Positions 49,083 through 58,338 are shown, numbered from the stretch's first letter. The stretch is DNA of 64,000 nucleotides from CAYQUO01 sp964420835 (GCA_964420835.1 CAYQUO010000005.1:62001-126000), one strand, 5' to 3'. The notes: generated by a model not told the origin, from the letters alone. Program-made: numbers and translations.

Positions 49083-50069
49083 ATGCCGGTTCCATTGAAA
49101 GCCGGTGAAATACTGCGCGGCCGCTACCGCATTAGCAGAATAATCGGTCAGGGAGGGATGGGGAGTATTTACCTGGCGGAAGATCAGCGCCTTAAGGGGC
49201 GCCAGTGCGCATTAAAAGAAGTTGAACATGATCGCACACTTCCCTCCAATTTGCTGAAAGAAACCAGAGATCAATTCTTGCGCGAAGCTACCGTATTGGC
49301 AAGGCTTGATCACCCCAATCTTCCAAAAGTATCTGATTTCTTTTCCATATCGAATCGTGATTATCTTGTAATGGATTTCGTTCCTGGAAAAGACCTGCGC
49401 ACAGTGATGATCGAATCCCGGCAGGAAAACCAATTTATTCCCGAAATGGATGTTCTGAATTGGGCCAATCAACTGGCAGATGCAGTGGAATACCTCCATG
49501 GGCAGACCCCGCCGATTCTCCACCGGGACATAAAACCGAGCAATCTGAAAGTCACCCCCAGTGGCGTCCTAAAATTGGTCGATTTTGGTCTGGTTAAAGT
49601 CCTGGCACCTGGAGAAGTAACCATTACCGTCCTCCAAGGCCAAGGTACTGCATTATATACTCCGCTTGAACAATATGGAGGAGATAGCGGTCATACTGAT
49701 GTTCGTAGTGACATCTATGCATTTGGAGCCACCCTCTATCATTTACTAACCAATCAGGCTCCCATTGATGCACGTGAACGTTTTCTCAACCCGGATGCCC
49801 TGACCATGCCCCGCAGCATTAATGTTGAGATCAGCCCTCGAACCGAAAGAGCCATTCTTTGGGCGTTAAACCTTCACCCGGATGAAAGGCCATCTAACAT
49901 CGCCATTTTCCGGGAATCTTTGCTTGGAAGCCGGCCGATAATTGTTCGCTCTCAAACCCAACCACTGAAACTCAAAATGATATTAAGGGGTGAGACAGAA
50001 AAGCTTCTCCTGGGGATTGCCGCAGGCATGACATTGGCAAGCCTGATCCTTACCCTTCTCTTTCAGTGA
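49083..50069 (+). CDS. Ser/Thr protein kinase (Hanks type) with C-terminal membrane tail
   Basis: A 328-residue kinase. The glycine loop IIGQGGMGSIYLAED, ATP-binding Lys45, catalytic loop HRDIKPSNL (147-155), and DFG (167-169) are all present, so it should be active. The C-terminus has a single hydrophobic helix (LLLGIAAGMTLASLILTLLF) that ends the protein, so there is no external sensor domain. GAGAGGAG lies just before the ATG. It is divergent from the FHA regulator, and its last 7 nt overlap the convergent GH3-like gene. Confidence 0.94.
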   Translation: MPVPLKAGEILRGRYRISRIIGQGGMGSIYLAEDQRLKGRQCALKEVEHDRTLPSNLLKETRDQFLREATVLARLDHPNLPKVSDFFSISNRDYLVMDFVPGKDLRTVMIESRQENQFIPEMDVLNWANQLADAVEYLHGQTPPILHRDIKPSNLKVTPSGVLKLVDFGLVKVLAPGEVTITVLQGQGTALYTPLEQYGGDSGHTDVRSDIYAFGATLYHLLTNQAPIDARERFLNPDALTMPRSINVEISPRTERAILWALNLHPDERPSNIAIFRESLLGSRPIIVRSQTQPLKLKMILRGETEKLLLGIAAGMTLASLILTLLFQ

Positions 50070-52876
50070 CTCTTACGGCCAGGGCCCTGTCGGGACATCC
50101 CAAGTTGCTGCCACCAGAACCAGCCTGCCAGCCAGCCCAGGACAACGCCCAAAAGAACAATGATAACCAACGACCATCGTGAGCTTACTCGCCAGCCTGT
50201 CAATCCGATTAAAACATAACCTGTCCAACCGCCCAACACTCCCAATAACCCCCACCGGACGCCCCAAAGGAGGGAGGCATAACGTCTTCCTGCCGTGAAA
50301 ATCCCGCCTACCGAAACCAAAATCACAAACAATGCCAGGAACCAGTCACTTGCACCTGGTTTGCCTTTTATCTTTCCCTCCATCTGCTCAGTTTCCGAAA
50401 GGGGTGTCATCGTCATCAGAGGTGCTGGTGTCTGGGTGTAAACACTGGTTGGTGCTATTGCGGTTACTGCCGCGGCTTCCGTGTTTGAGACGTCCAACTG
50501 CAGCAGGCTTGAAAGGGTGGCTGGATCACTCGTTGCACGAATTTCCAGGAATCCGGCAGTTTGGATTCGAAAACTGCAGCGCGCAATGCCTTCAGTTGTT
50601 GTGGTCTCGATCTGCTGTACTGTTCCACTCTCCCCCCCTGTTGTGAAATGGAACCTCACCACTGTGCCATCGGGTACTGGATTATGGTTATGATCATAGA
50701 TGATCCCTGTTTTAATGGGCAGGGTATCTCCCACGCGGAAGAGGGGTACGGATGTGGGCTGTGGCGTTCTTGTTGTAACAACAACGGTGTCCGCCGGCTG
50801 TGTTGAATCAGGAATGTCCAAGATCAGCGGGATTACCTGCGAAGGATCCGGTGATGTAGCGGTGATGAGGTCATATCCAAGTCCGGCAATGGAAACCGGA
50901 GATTTCCCACCAGGCACCAACTCTTGAAAAAGAAGTCTGACGGCAATGTTAACCGCTTCAGGGCTTCGACTGTAGAGTCCATAATAGGCAGACAATCTCC
51001 CAATATCGGTCGCATCCAAATAATATGGGGCATTAAAGGCAAAGGCGACCACTTTTTTTTTGTCCAATAATTCGGGTTGTTTTGCCAGAAATGATCGAAA
51101 TGCCCCAGAAACCGGTTGGCCAGTCCGGATATTTAGAAAGGCAAATACCACCCAATCCGCAGCTCGCAGACTTTCTTCCAATTCAGTTTCTTTATCCGGT
51201 TCGTTGAGCATCTCCAATAGGTCATAAAACGAATAGGAGGACAACCGGAAAGCCTGGATATTCCCTCCAGCCGAAGTACCGAAATATCTTAATGTCGTTT
51301 TTTCCAGGGCATTGACCGGAAGCATGGGGTTTTCCGGGCAAAGACTACATTGTTTTCCATTCAAGACATCTGTGATAAAAACGATTCTGTCCGTTGACGA
51401 TGGAGGCTCTGGCAATGACAGCTTGAATTCACCCGGATCCGGATTTAACAATGTCGCTGCTTTTTTTACAACATCGGATGTAATTTGCGTGGATGTCCCA
51501 ACGCGATTCAAGCCCTCGGAAGCAGGGATAACATTCCTAATATCTGCGCCTGGGTACAATCTGAGTTTAAGTGTTATGACCCTTAATGCCGATTCATTCA
51601 CTTTTTGAGAAAAGGCTGGATCATCATTGTACCTTTGGACGAATAACTCGAGTGTCCTGATGATCGTTGTATGGCTGTCAGGATCACCAGTAGCAATAAA
51701 ATTATCCAGATACAAAAGGTCATTGCCAGCCAGAAAGGCGGACCGTGCAACCTGTCTTGCATCAAAATTAGTCCCGGCTGGATCATAAAAAACCCTGACA
51801 GCCTGACTTCCAAGGTTGTCGCTGACCACCAGGCCACCACCCTGGCGCCATTTTGCAAATGTATCAAGGCTCATAATCTGTTCAAAGGCTACCTGGTCAA
51901 GGCTTACAGGCCTTGTTGTTGCCCTGATGTTCCCCTGAAACCCCTGATACCGGATATGGGATAATAATAACCCATCGGTGGCACCCAATTCTCCAGGCAA
52001 CGCCTGGGTGACAGAGAAGAATGGAGCCAGCTCAATCTGTTTAAGTTGTTCCAATGATTTTCGAACCGTTGGGATTTCCATTTCCGGAGGTCGATCAGAG
52101 CCGCCGCGTCCCGGAAAATGTTTGGAAATTACAGCCAGTTTTTCTTGACTCCCTTCGTGCAAGCCTTCTATGTAACTGCGGCCCAACCTGCCTACCCAAT
52201 AAGGATCGCCACCGAACGTCCTTGTTCCCAGGTCCTCTCCAGTGATGGTCTGACTTACATCCAGAACGTCCAGGGAAGGGCCAAAGAGCAAGTTGATCCC
52301 TAGTGCCTGTAGTTCAGAGCCAAGTACAGAACCAATCTGGCGTGACGATTCCGTATCCCATGTTGCACCAATCGTCATCAGGTTCGGCAATGTGGTGGTG
52401 CCGCTGAGGATCTGGTCAAAAGGATAGCCGTCCCCTTCTTGTGAGATGCCGATCAGCAAGGGGACATAGGCACTGCTTCCAACCCGATCGGAGGGCGTTG
52501 GTTCAGATACTTGATGTGTTTGCCAGGCAATCTGCTGTAATTGGGATGTCAATTGATAGGTGGTCGCTACAATATCTCCATTATTAATAAAATTATCATT
52601 CGACGCCCGTAATACAACACCACTTATATGATGTTTTTTAACCAGGTCGAAAATCGATGTTGAATCATCAACCTTGGTACCTTTGAATGTAACAAGGAAG
52701 AGTTGTCCCACTCTTTCTTCGGCTGTCATCTGTTCCAGGTATTGTCGGGCTATTTCGTCAAGGCTCTTTCCCTGGTATGGCTGGCTGGCCTCTACCGGTA
52801 TGAATGTGGAAATTAATACGGAGAAGAGAACCCCAAAGATGGTTAACCGGATGATGTTTTTCTTCCAGTAACTCAT
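50063..52876 (-). CDS. GH3-like (NagZ-related) exported protein with altered dyad motif
   Basis: A 937-residue protein: signal peptide (1-30), GH3 N-terminal barrel (about 38-385), a Rossmann-like C-terminal part (to about 650), an Ig-like domain (about 695-790, DGTVVRFHFTTGGESGTV), and three membrane helices at the end. The barrel has TIGATWDTES, GINLLFGPSLDVLD, ISKHFPGRGGSDRPPEM, LLLSHIRYQG and LVVSDNLGSQAV, where the Asp of SDN is the expected nucleophile. The usual NagZ dyad KHFPGHG-x-DSH is changed (second His to Arg, DSH absent), so hydrolysis may be impaired or use another acid. ATGA overlap with the upstream gene. Confidence 0.82.
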   Translation of the reverse strand: MSYWKKNIIRLTIFGVLFSVLISTFIPVEASQPYQGKSLDEIARQYLEQMTAEERVGQLFLVTFKGTKVDDSTSIFDLVKKHHISGVVLRASNDNFINNGDIVATTYQLTSQLQQIAWQTHQVSEPTPSDRVGSSAYVPLLIGISQEGDGYPFDQILSGTTTLPNLMTIGATWDTESSRQIGSVLGSELQALGINLLFGPSLDVLDVSQTITGEDLGTRTFGGDPYWVGRLGRSYIEGLHEGSQEKLAVISKHFPGRGGSDRPPEMEIPTVRKSLEQLKQIELAPFFSVTQALPGELGATDGLLLSHIRYQGFQGNIRATTRPVSLDQVAFEQIMSLDTFAKWRQGGGLVVSDNLGSQAVRVFYDPAGTNFDARQVARSAFLAGNDLLYLDNFIATGDPDSHTTIIRTLELFVQRYNDDPAFSQKVNESALRVITLKLRLYPGADIRNVIPASEGLNRVGTSTQITSDVVKKAATLLNPDPGEFKLSLPEPPSSTDRIVFITDVLNGKQCSLCPENPMLPVNALEKTTLRYFGTSAGGNIQAFRLSSYSFYDLLEMLNEPDKETELEESLRAADWVVFAFLNIRTGQPVSGAFRSFLAKQPELLDKKKVVAFAFNAPYYLDATDIGRLSAYYGLYSRSPEAVNIAVRLLFQELVPGGKSPVSIAGLGYDLITATSPDPSQVIPLILDIPDSTQPADTVVVTTRTPQPTSVPLFRVGDTLPIKTGIIYDHNHNPVPDGTVVRFHFTTGGESGTVQQIETTTTEGIARCSFRIQTAGFLEIRATSDPATLSSLLQLDVSNTEAAAVTAIAPTSVYTQTPAPLMTMTPLSETEQMEGKIKGKPGASDWFLALFVILVSVGGIFTAGRRYASLLWGVRWGLLGVLGGWTGYVLIGLTGWRVSSRWSLVIIVLLGVVLGWLAGWFWWQQLGMSRQGPGRKSH

Positions 52877-53628
52877 CCTGCCTCACGGATCTTTCGTGCC
52901 AGGGAGGGAACATCCGTAATAATTCCATCAACACCCCATTCAATCAGGCTTCTAATATTTTTTTCATCATTCACTGTCCAGGCATGAACACGCATCCCCG
53001 AGGCATGATGTGCCTGAAGGTAATCTCGGGTTATTCGACTGAAATGAGGGTGAACGATACTCGGGGAATATTGACCAGCAAATAGTGCTTCGGAAATTCC
53101 TCCAACCAAACCCGGCATTGTGATCAGGGCAACCGGGACTCCCTTTAAGATTTGTTGGGCTTGGGATAGTTTCCTTGGATCAAATGATGAAAACATCATT
53201 TCTTTTTCCAGGTTAAATTTATTTACAATTATACACACCTGCCTTGGCAATGTGTCTTCATATAAACCATAACTGGCAAGTTCAATATTGAAATACAGCC
53301 TTCCTTTGCAGGCATGAACAACCTCTTCCAATGTGGGGATCTTTTCCTGCTTTTTGCCTTTTCCGCTTGGATGAACCAGGAATAATGATCGAAGTTCTTC
53401 GAGAGTCATGGTTTTTAACTCCCGATCCACTCCCGTCATTCTCTTCAGGTTTCGATCATGAAACACGACAACTTCACCATCCAAAGTTAATCGGGTGTCA
53501 AGCTCAATCGCTTCAGCACCAGCATCAATCGCCCTCATGAATGACTTTAGACTGTTCTCAGGCGCGTCAACAGTTACGCCACGGTGAGCGAATATCACCG
53601 GACGCGGCAAATGCTCCAGCAAGTTCAT
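52873..53628 (-). CDS. Glycerophosphodiester phosphodiesterase
   Basis: A 251-residue GDPD that hydrolyses glycerophosphodiesters to an alcohol and glycerol 3-phosphate. The TIM-barrel motifs are clear: IFAHRGVTVDAPENSLKSF (catalytic His and Arg, Glu), AIELDTRLTLDGEVVVFHD (metal Glu/Asp and second His), LYFNIEL, and HAWTVNDEKNIRSLIEWGVDGIITD. No signal peptide is present, so it acts inside the cell, on products of phospholipid turnover. It is coupled to both neighbours through 4-nt ATGA overlaps. Confidence 0.94.
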   Translation of the reverse strand: MNLLEHLPRPVIFAHRGVTVDAPENSLKSFMRAIDAGAEAIELDTRLTLDGEVVVFHDRNLKRMTGVDRELKTMTLEELRSLFLVHPSGKGKKQEKIPTLEEVVHACKGRLYFNIELASYGLYEDTLPRQVCIIVNKFNLEKEMMFSSFDPRKLSQAQQILKGVPVALITMPGLVGGISEALFAGQYSPSIVHPHFSRITRDYLQAHHASGMRVHAWTVNDEKNIRSLIEWGVDGIITDVPSLARKIREAG

Positions 53629-54971
53629 AGCTCAATGAAATAGGTTTCCGATGCAGCGTTAATCAGTTCACGGCTCATGGTGGGAGGAACGCCATGGTAA
53701 CGGGCAATATCCAGTATTAGGTCACATAAATCCCTTGGATGCGAACCCCGTAGGGGACGTTTTTTCTTGATGTACCATTCCTGTAATAGGTATGTGATCC
53801 CTTCGTCACTGTAAGCAACTCCCTTGGCTGCGGCAACTTTTTTAAATATGTCCCTGTATTGGTCATAGTTGGGATCTTTAACTTCAATTTTATGTCTCAG
53901 GCGCCGCAGAAATGCCTCATCAACCAATTCTTTTGGAGGCAGATTCGTGCTGAACATCACCAGCACGTCAAAAGGCACCTCGATTTTTTTCCCTGTATGC
54001 AATTTCAGATAATCCAACCTGCTCTCCAGTGGGACAATCCAGCGATTTAACAAATCTCGTGGCCGGACCAGTTGTCTTCCAAAATCATCAATTAACAGGA
54101 TCCCACCATTCGCCTTTACTTGAAATGGGGCCTCATAATACTTGGTAATATCATCAAATACGAGGTCCAGGCCTTCAAGCGTTAATTCTCCGCCAGTAAC
54201 AATAAATGGTCGGTGAATACGCACCCAGCGTATGTCTCTTTTAAGTCCAGAGCGAAGCGACCCGGTTCCTCGTGCAGTTGTTTCTTCATCAGGGGAGAGT
54301 TTATGATTAACCGCATCATAAAGCTTGATGACCTGTCCATCAATATAGATCGCATATGGGATGTAGATCACCTGGGTCAGTATCAATCCGCCAATGGCTT
54401 TGGCAATGCTGGTTTTCCCATTTCCGGGTGAGCCGTAAAGAAAGATCGCTGTATTTGAATTTATTGCCGGTCCCAATTGATGAAATGTCTTTTCTGTCAG
54501 GACCAGATTGTTCAAAATTTGTCGCATCAGGCGGTTTGTTGCTTGCATACGGGTACGTCCCTGCCTAATGCAAGCCTCGTTGTAAACTTCAAGGGGTACT
54601 GGCGCCGGCCCGGCATACTGGCAACGTTCCAAGGCTTCGTGCGCTCTTTGAATACCTGCACCTGTTATTCCGTACTGGTAAGCCCCTTCTCCCAATCCGG
54701 CTTGGGAAGAACGAACCTCGACAAGTTTTTCCCTCTTCAGGGATTCCATAATTTGGTCCACCACCCCAGAAAACGGTAAGGCAATTTCTTCTGCAACTTT
54801 AAAACCAGACATAAACCCCTGAAAATACATGACTTTTAACACGTGGTCCATTAGCCAGAGGATGGAAAGGCCAGTGGCTTCAATGCTTGTCACCGGAGGT
54901 GGGGTAAAAGGCGCAATCGGTCCAGTTTGCACGGATGATGAATTCATTTCAGTGTCAGGCATTTCAGTCAT
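53625..54971 (-). CDS. AAA ATPase with N-terminal winged-helix-like domain
   Basis: A 448-residue ATPase, first gene of a coupled three-gene operon. Residues about 28-125 look like a winged helix (LSILWLMDHVLKVMYFQ, VVDQIMESLKREKLVEV, YQYGITGAGIQRAHEAL). The ATPase part has Walker A FLYGSPGNGKTSIAKA, Walker B GGILLIDDFGRQL, sensor MFSTNLPPKEL and arginine-finger region FLRRLRHKI. The protein resembles MoxR/RavA-type AAA modules in layout; the exact family is not recognised. GGAG lies 6 nt before the ATG. Its link with a glycerophosphodiesterase and a GH3-like protein suggests an envelope role, but that is inference. Confidence 0.8.
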   Translation of the reverse strand: MTEMPDTEMNSSSVQTGPIAPFTPPPVTSIEATGLSILWLMDHVLKVMYFQGFMSGFKVAEEIALPFSGVVDQIMESLKREKLVEVRSSQAGLGEGAYQYGITGAGIQRAHEALERCQYAGPAPVPLEVYNEACIRQGRTRMQATNRLMRQILNNLVLTEKTFHQLGPAINSNTAIFLYGSPGNGKTSIAKAIGGLILTQVIYIPYAIYIDGQVIKLYDAVNHKLSPDEETTARGTGSLRSGLKRDIRWVRIHRPFIVTGGELTLEGLDLVFDDITKYYEAPFQVKANGGILLIDDFGRQLVRPRDLLNRWIVPLESRLDYLKLHTGKKIEVPFDVLVMFSTNLPPKELVDEAFLRRLRHKIEVKDPNYDQYRDIFKKVAAAKGVAYSDEGITYLLQEWYIKKKRPLRGSHPRDLCDLILDIARYHGVPPTMSRELINAASETYFIEL

Positions 54972-55111
54972 GGCAATCTCCTACGGGAAGGTTGAACAGG
55001 GTCTTGCTCACCCAATACTTCCAATTGGCAGTTGGTCTGTCTATAAATTTAAAATTTACAATCCATTACTGGGTGAACCACCAAGGCAATTATAGCACGC
55101 GCCTCCCCTTC

Positions 55112-55140
55112 TTGCCGTGAAATCCACTCTACGCTATAAT
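55112..55140 (+). promoter_or_regulatory. Promoter of efp
   Basis: TTGCCG (55112-55117), 17-nt spacer, TATAAT (55135-55140), giving a leader of about 32 nt with AAAGG before the start. Confidence 0.7.
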
Positions 55141-55178
55141 CGGACAGTGCATTATTTTCAAAGAATAAAGGCCGAAAA

Positions 55179-55736
55179 ATGATAGATGTAAATGACCTGA
55201 GAAAAGGCGTCACCTTTGAATATGACGGGCAGTTGTTCAAGGTCCTGGATTATGAACACAATAAACCAGGCCGGGGAAATGCCACAATCCGCATAAAAGC
55301 AAGAAATTTGCGAACAGGCTCCACACTTGAAAAAACCTTCATCTCAGGCAATCGAGTGCAGGATGTGCGTTTGGAGTATCAGAATGTGCAATACATCTAT
55401 AATGATGGGCACTTTTATACCTTTATGAACACTCAGACCTATGAACAACCATCAGTTCCGGTTGAAATTATTGGAGAAACGGTCAACTTCCTAAAAGAAG
55501 GATTGGAGGTGAAGTTGACTCTTTATCACAATGAAATCATCGATATCGAGTTGCCTACATCTGTTGACCTTAAGGTCACCAGCTCCGAAGTGGCTGTCCG
55601 AGGCGATACAGCAACGGGGGTTACCAAACGAGTTACCGTTGAAACAGGCGCCAAGGTGGATGTGCCATCCTTCGTGAATGAGGGAGACATTATCCGCGTG
55701 GATACAAGGTCGGGAGCGTATCTGACCCGGGTTTAA
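55179..55736 (+). CDS. efp: Elongation factor P with Arg at the tip position
   Basis: A 185-residue EF-P, which enters the ribosomal E site and relieves stalling at proline stretches. The three beta-barrel domains are complete: FEYDGQLFKVLDYEHNKPGRGNA, the middle QYIYNDGHFYTFMN, and the C-terminal GDTATGVTKRVTVETGAKVDVPSFVNEGD. The loop residue that is Lys34 in E. coli is Arg32 here (KPGRGNA). Arg at this position is rhamnosylated by EarP in Pseudomonas; no earP, epmA or epmB is in the window. It follows a good promoter and AAAGG. Confidence 0.97.
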   Translation: MIDVNDLRKGVTFEYDGQLFKVLDYEHNKPGRGNATIRIKARNLRTGSTLEKTFISGNRVQDVRLEYQNVQYIYNDGHFYTFMNTQTYEQPSVPVEIIGETVNFLKEGLEVKLTLYHNEIIDIELPTSVDLKVTSSEVAVRGDTATGVTKRVTVETGAKVDVPSFVNEGDIIRVDTRSGAYLTRV

Positions 55737-55803
55737 TACCTTATCTCTTCGGGTTGTTTTCACACCCATAAAAATATCCTTCTCGTCGTTAAATATTGAC
55801 AAG

Positions 55804-56151
55804 ATGCGAACACCAAGCGGAATCGAGTGCCAATTTTTCTATGGGAATTATTTCCGTGGCAGGAACATGGAAGAGTGCCAGCTGTTGAAAATCGACAGGA
55901 AGAAAAGCAAATGGAGTTCAGAGCTATGTAAAACCTGTCAAGTTCCTGCCATTCTTCGGGCAAATGCCTGTAATCATATGGAATTGTCAGTTGAGATTAA
56001 AAACAGATATCTGGGATTAAGAAAAATGATGAAAGTTCGGGCTTACTGCAGAAAATCCATGACCGATGTACTCCAACCCGAAATCGGCTGCGGTCTTTGC
56101 CATCCACTACCCGAAATTTTCTTGCAATCCAAACCCAACCAACATTCTTGA
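55804..56151 (+). CDS. Small Cys-rich protein of unknown function
   Basis: A 115-residue protein with eight Cys: 9, 25, 42, 45, 56, 82, 96 and 99, with CxxC pairs CKTC and CGLC and a following His. This spacing suggests binding of two zinc ions or an iron-sulfur cluster. Other features are the start MRTPSGIECQFFYGNYFRGR and a conserved-looking VPAILRANACNHMEL. No family is recognised, and it lacks signal peptide and membrane segments. It lies 67 nt after efp on the same strand without an evident promoter, so it may be co-transcribed. Confidence 0.7.
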   Translation: MRTPSGIECQFFYGNYFRGRNMEECQLLKIDRKKSKWSSELCKTCQVPAILRANACNHMELSVEIKNRYLGLRKMMKVRAYCRKSMTDVLQPEIGCGLCHPLPEIFLQSKPNQHS

Positions 56152-56341
56152 TTGATACATCAAAATATTCGTTTTTCCACAGTCAGTTTGCCGGCTGATA
56201 ACCAACTTGTTTTGTTGGGCCCCACCTATTATACAATCCATAAAGCTAAAAACCTGAATTTGCCGAACAACCACTGTTTATAAGAAATTTCTTAATTCTT
56301 CCTAATCTTCTGGTTTATCTCTGGTTTCCCATTCCATCCAT

Positions 56342-56350
56342 TGGTATAAT
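56342..56350 (+). promoter_or_regulatory. Extended -10 promoter of ftsH
   Basis: TGG followed by TATAAT (56345-56350), about 50 nt before the GTG start. The 250-nt region before it holds a further TTGTTT/TATACA pair and nothing else clear. Confidence 0.5.
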
Positions 56351-56401
56351 GACTTTAATACCCGCAAGAAATGGGTTTTTTGCAGGTTTCTGGAGGAAGT
56401 A

Positions 56402-58264
56402 GTGGCACAACGAAACCAGTCTTATGTTATTTATCTGCTTCTATTTGTTGCCATCATCGCTATGCTGGTGTATAGCTTTGGTGCACAAGGAAGTAATCAG
56501 GAAGCCTTATCTATTAATGAGGTGGCAGAACAGATCCAGGGAGGTAAAGTAGCCAGAATAGTTGAGGACGAGAACCGGCTTACAGTAATCTTCCATGATG
56601 GCACGCAGAGGAAATCCACAAAAGAGGCTGATGCCACCCTGGTTGAACAGCTTCTTCAGTTGGGAGTGACCAGCGAAAAACTCAATTCATCCAAGATCAA
56701 GGTTGAAATTAAACCCCCCAGCGCATGGATGGGGGTATTAACGGCCCTTGGTTATGTATTACCATTCATAATTTTAGGGGCTGCCTTCTTCTTTATATTT
56801 CGGCAAGCACAAGGCTCCAACAATGCCGCGATGTCTTTTGGAAAATCACGTGCCCGCATGTTCACCGGGGATCAGCCAACGGTTACATTTGAAGACGTCG
56901 CTGGAGTCGAGGAATCAAAGGAGGAACTAAAGGAGGTTGTTGAGTTTCTCCGTGAGCCGCAAAAGTTCATCTCCCTTGGTGCAAGGATTCCCAAGGGGGT
57001 TTTATTGGTCGGACCTCCAGGGACAGGCAAAACACTTCTAGCCAAAGCGGTATCCGGCGAAGCAGGTGTTCCATTTTTCTCCATTTCCGGATCCGAATTT
57101 GTGGAGATGTTTGTGGGCGTTGGGGCAAGCAGGGTGCGCGACCTTTTTGAACAGGCTAAACGACATTCACCTTGTATTGTTTTCGTGGACGAGATTGACG
57201 CAGTTGGAAGACAGCGAGGTGCTGGTCTCGGTGGCAGCCATGACGAACGGGAACAAACCCTAAACCAGCTTCTTGTTGAAATGGATGGTTTTGATACTGA
57301 CACGAACATTATCATTATGGCCGCCACCAACAGGCCAGACATCCTGGATCCTGCGTTGCTGCGCCCTGGACGGTTTGACCGGCGGGTCGTTCTTGACAGA
57401 CCGGACGTCAAGGGGCGCGAGGCCATCCTGAAGGTCCATATCAAGGGGAAACCTCTTGAACCGAATGTGGATATGGCCATTTTGGCACGGGCAACACCCG
57501 GGTTTGTAGGCGCAGACCTGGAAAACCTCGTTAATGAAGCAGCCATCCTTGCAGCACGTCGTAATAAACAGGTGATAACCCAATCAGAATTTGAAGAAGC
57601 CATTGAACGGGTAATTGCCGGACCAGAAAGGAAAAGCCGTCTAATCAGCGAGGAAGAAAAACGCGTAGTCGCCTACCATGAAGCCGGTCATGCAGTAATT
57701 ATGAACGTGTTGCCTGAAGCCAATCCTGTCCACAAAGTGTCCATCATTGCCCGAGGCATGATGGGCGGTTACACTATCTCTCTGCCTGCCGAGGACCGTA
57801 TTCTTATGTCCCGAAAAAAGATCATTGCAGAAATGATCAGCCTGCTTGGCGGCCGGGTGGCTGAGGAGATCGTGTTCGACGATATCACCTCAGGGGCTTC
57901 AAATGATATTGAACGCGTCACCCAACTGGCACGGAACATGGTCACTCGCCTGGGTATGAGCCAGGAACTGGGTCCAATGATCTATGGTCAAAAAGAAGAA
58001 CTGATCTTCCTTGGCCGTGAAATCTCTGAACAGCGGGATTATTCAGAGACCATTGCCACCCAGATTGACAAAGAGGTTCGAAAATTGGTGAACGATTCCT
58101 ACGACCAGGCAAGGAAAATCCTGACACAATACCGCAAGGAATTGGATGCGGTTGCAGAACGACTGCTGGAAGTCGAAACCATTTCCAAGGATGAGTTCGA
58201 AGAGATCTTCCCGCCTCCAAACCCGAAAAAGAGTGGAACACCCGTTTTCGTAAGCAAGAATTGA
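56402..58264 (+). CDS. ftsH: ATP-dependent zinc metalloprotease FtsH
   Basis: A 620-residue membrane AAA protease that degrades misfolded membrane proteins and some regulators. Two membrane helices (about 8-26 and 112-133) flank a small external domain. The AAA module has Walker A GPPGTGKT, Walker B CIVFVDEIDAVGR and the second region of homology ATNRPDILDPALLRPGRFDRR. The zinc motif is HEAGH (426-430) with a downstream Asp ligand. The start is GTG after GGAGGAAG. Length and domain order are normal. Confidence 0.98.
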   Translation: MAQRNQSYVIYLLLFVAIIAMLVYSFGAQGSNQEALSINEVAEQIQGGKVARIVEDENRLTVIFHDGTQRKSTKEADATLVEQLLQLGVTSEKLNSSKIKVEIKPPSAWMGVLTALGYVLPFIILGAAFFFIFRQAQGSNNAAMSFGKSRARMFTGDQPTVTFEDVAGVEESKEELKEVVEFLREPQKFISLGARIPKGVLLVGPPGTGKTLLAKAVSGEAGVPFFSISGSEFVEMFVGVGASRVRDLFEQAKRHSPCIVFVDEIDAVGRQRGAGLGGSHDEREQTLNQLLVEMDGFDTDTNIIIMAATNRPDILDPALLRPGRFDRRVVLDRPDVKGREAILKVHIKGKPLEPNVDMAILARATPGFVGADLENLVNEAAILAARRNKQVITQSEFEEAIERVIAGPERKSRLISEEEKRVVAYHEAGHAVIMNVLPEANPVHKVSIIARGMMGGYTISLPAEDRILMSRKKIIAEMISLLGGRVAEEIVFDDITSGASNDIERVTQLARNMVTRLGMSQELGPMIYGQKEELIFLGREISEQRDYSETIATQIDKEVRKLVNDSYDQARKILTQYRKELDAVAERLLEVETISKDEFEEIFPPPNPKKSGTPVFVSKN

Positions 58265-58338
58265 CAACCACATTGCATTGGATTGAAGACCGCTGTTCAC
58301 TACGAATAAGGCACCATCGCCTTTTGACAGAGGATTTA

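Noticed and set aside
55009..55075. CACCCA and TGGGTG arms in the AAA ATPase to efp intergenic region
   Set aside because: Only 6-8 nt arms separated by about 55 nt; could occur by chance and no protein site is suggested.
56872..57603. 243-codon antisense frame inside ftsH
   Set aside because: Entirely antisense to the conserved AAA module; Ser/Arg-rich composition is typical of a shadow of a strongly biased coding region.
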